Assembly: GCF_005503015.1 (NCBI RefSeq)
Contig: NZ_SCOL01000003.1
Location: 124,001 to 188,000 of the forward strand
DNA from: Bacillus sp. E(2018)
Lineage (GTDB): Bacteria > Bacillota > Bacilli > Bacillales > Fictibacillaceae
Length of the DNA: 64,000 bases
Direction of reading: 5' to 3'
The position numbers were made by a program, and so were the translations under genes. Positions 62,987-64,000 of this stretch are shown here, piece after piece. Numbering within the stretch: the first letter of the stretch is position 1; each line of letters begins with the position of its first letter. The notes beneath the pieces were generated by a model that worked only from the letters and a program-made list of their open reading frames with translations, was not told the origin of the DNA and ran no database searches.

Positions 62987-63080
62987 CTATATAACACCTT
63001 TTCTGTCAGTAATTTGTACCCTCTTGATTATAGTATTGAATGGGGAAGGAACTCAATAGGTGCATACGTAATCTTATAAA

Positions 63081-63116
63081 AGAAAAAGCACCCATGGAAG
63101 ATTTTCCAAGAGTGCC
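63081..63116 (-). terminator. Terminator of the 53-residue protein gene (minus strand)
   Basis: On the minus strand GCACTCTTGG and AA pair with TTCCATGGGTGC, followed by TTTTTCTTTT, just after the small gene's stop. Confidence 0.7.
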
Positions 63117-63126
63117 ATGATGCGAT

Positions 63127-63288
63127 CTATTCTTGTTCACCAGTTCGGTTCTTAAATGCTTCTTTTGTTGCAAGGTTCACTGAATCTGTTTCATCAGTCT
63201 TTTCCACCAGCCGATTTTGAAGGGTGTTATCAGGAAACCTTCCTGGATGACCTTGTTTTTTATGTTCAAACGATTTTCCGCGTGCCAT
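63127..63288 (-). CDS. Small hydrophilic protein, 53 residues
   Basis: ATG 63288 on the minus strand lies behind a strong GAGGAGTG site, and the frame ends at 63127, followed by a terminator, so a real small gene is likely. The product is polar and basic at the start (ARGKSFEHKKQGHPGRFPDN) and acidic later (EKTDETDS), with no hydrophobic segment. It resembles in style the small unstructured proteins of spore-formers, but no family was recognised. Confidence 0.65.
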   Translation of the reverse strand: MARGKSFEHKKQGHPGRFPDNTLQNRLVEKTDETDSVNLATKEAFKNRTGEQE

Positions 63289-63570
63289 ATTTTTCACTCC
63301 TCATCTCTTTAGAGAATATTTTGCCCATGAAGAGGTGTGTTTATGAATGAAATAAAGCACGCGAATATATTACATTTAGCACCAAGTCATAAGAATTTGT
63401 TACAAAAACAAGCATATTTTAGTTTTAAGTTGAATATATCTGAATCACAACTAAATATTTCACCTGTGACTAAAGCATAAACACACTAATGACTCGCTTA
63501 TTCTTCTTTAAAGCTTGTCTTTTTTGTGTAAGGAGGTGGCTGTTAAAAATATCCTGCTCATAATCCCTAC

Positions 63571-63615
63571 TTGACAGATAGGTTTTATTGTATTAATTTA
63601 ATTTAGTTAACTAAA
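63571..63615 (+). promoter_or_regulatory. Promoter and palindrome before tcyP
   Basis: TTGACA (63571-63576) and TAATTT (63594-63599), 17 bases apart, form a likely promoter. The perfect 14-bp palindrome TTTAGTTAACTAAA (63602-63615) lies over the expected transcription start and ends at the ribosome binding site, so a repressor bound there could block both steps. Confidence 0.5.
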
Positions 63616-63628
63616 GGGGGGCTTGTAG

Positions 63629-64000
63629 GTGACTACTGGTTTAGTTTTATCGAATATTGCAATTATGCTTATACTATTGGGTGTTTTGTATTACATGCAA
63701 AAAAAGCACGTTTCTTTCTCTAAGCGTGTTTTTACGGGGCTCGGTCTAGGGATTTTGTTCGGACTCGGACTTCAGTACGGATATGGAGCAGACTCTGAGG
63801 TTGCTGCAAAATCGACTGACTGGTTTAATCTAGTTGGTGGCGGTTATGTAACATTCTTAAAAATGATCGTTGTTCCACTCGTATTTATTTCGATCCTTTC
63901 AGCGTTTACGCGTCTGAACTTAAAAGGTAACATCGGAAAACTTAGTGGATTGATCATTGGGATATTAATAGGTACAACTGCAATTGCTGCTGTTGTCGGA
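63629..64000 (+). CDS. tcyP: L-cystine:sodium symporter TcyP, N-terminal part
   Basis: The first 124 codons of a dicarboxylate/amino-acid:cation symporter, cut by the window end. The N-terminus has a membrane segment, then SKRVFTGLGLGILFGLGLQYGYG, DWFNLVGGGYVTFLKMIVVPLVFISILSAF and LSGLIIGILIGTTAIAA. This layout and FLKMIVVPLVF fit TcyP (YhcL), the high-affinity cystine importer. The start is GTG 63629, eight bases after AAAGGGGGG. Sulfur-dependent control would be expected for this gene, but no CymR site was recognised. Confidence 0.8.
   Translation, partial: MTTGLVLSNIAIMLILLGVLYYMQKKHVSFSKRVFTGLGLGILFGLGLQYGYGADSEVAAKSTDWFNLVGGGYVTFLKMIVVPLVFISILSAFTRLNLKGNIGKLSGLIIGILIGTTAIAAVVG

Noticed and set aside
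63530..63572. Strong AAGGAGGTG site without a gene
   Set aside because: Only a frame of about a dozen codons follows, so it is probably chance or a remnant.

Overview
The window is chromosomal DNA of a Gram-positive, spore-forming Bacillaceae-type bacterium. The evidence is strong AGGAGG-type ribosome binding sites, frequent GTG and TTG starts, and close relatives of Bacillus subtilis YukE-YukD-YukC-YukBA-YueB-YueC, YfiB/YfiC, YfmR, YfmM, CwlK, RsbR, PutP and TcyP. A C30-type carotenoid cluster and a glutaminyl-tRNA synthetase point away from B. subtilis itself and towards a pigmented genus such as Fictibacillus; the genus is a guess. I see no rRNA, tRNA, prophage, insertion sequence or CRISPR array.

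Layout. 0-10 kb: the 3' gene of a sigma/anti-sigma type operon (DUF4179), a VOC protein, a three-gene heme-dependent oxidative N-demethylase operon with its own reductase, a probably frameshifted membrane protein, an MFS pump, an excisionase-like HTH protein, an RsbR-type stressosome protein, a BBE-type flavoprotein and a CwlK-like peptidase. 10.1-15.5 kb: an AT-rich island built like a type VII (LXG) toxin locus. It has YwqH- and YwqI-like partner proteins, an LXG toxin reduced to 34 codons, then a row of small unrecognised genes that look like orphan immunity genes, including a paralogue pair and a decayed third copy. 15.6-22.2 kb: glnS, a dipeptidase, a SIMPL protein, and an ArsR-controlled ABC exporter operon. 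22.6-32.3 kb: a complete type VII secretion operon. 32.4-43.6 kb: a LacI regulator, a two-part ThrE-type exporter, an alanine/glycine symporter, a structured intergenic repeat, a CDF metal exporter, a heterodimeric ABC exporter, and a KinB-like kinase. 43.9-56.3 kb: the carotenoid cluster in three transcription units around a GNAT gene. 56.3-64 kb: putP with a long leader, two ABC-F ribosome factors, a frameshifted NERD gene, a tiny hydrophilic protein, and the start of tcyP, cut by the window end.

How the genes work together. The type VII machine at 22.6-32.3 kb would export YwqH/YwqI/LXG-type substrates, so the 10-15 kb island is plausibly its decayed effector locus. In the carotenoid cluster, CrtM makes a C30 backbone, two CrtN-like enzymes desaturate it and two CrtP-like enzymes oxidise it. 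A CruF-like hydratase paired with a CruG-like glycosyltransferase, and a CrtQ-CrtO pair, suggest hydration, glycosylation and acylation. The type 2 IPP isomerase supplies precursor.

Signals not explained by genes include two intergenic arrays of about 20-bp periodic ATAAA motifs (18.4 and 60.2 kb), a 265-bp nested inverted-repeat element (36.85 kb), related TTGTATA promoter dyads at two carotenoid promoters, and an operator palindrome lying over the probable start codon of the ArsR gene.
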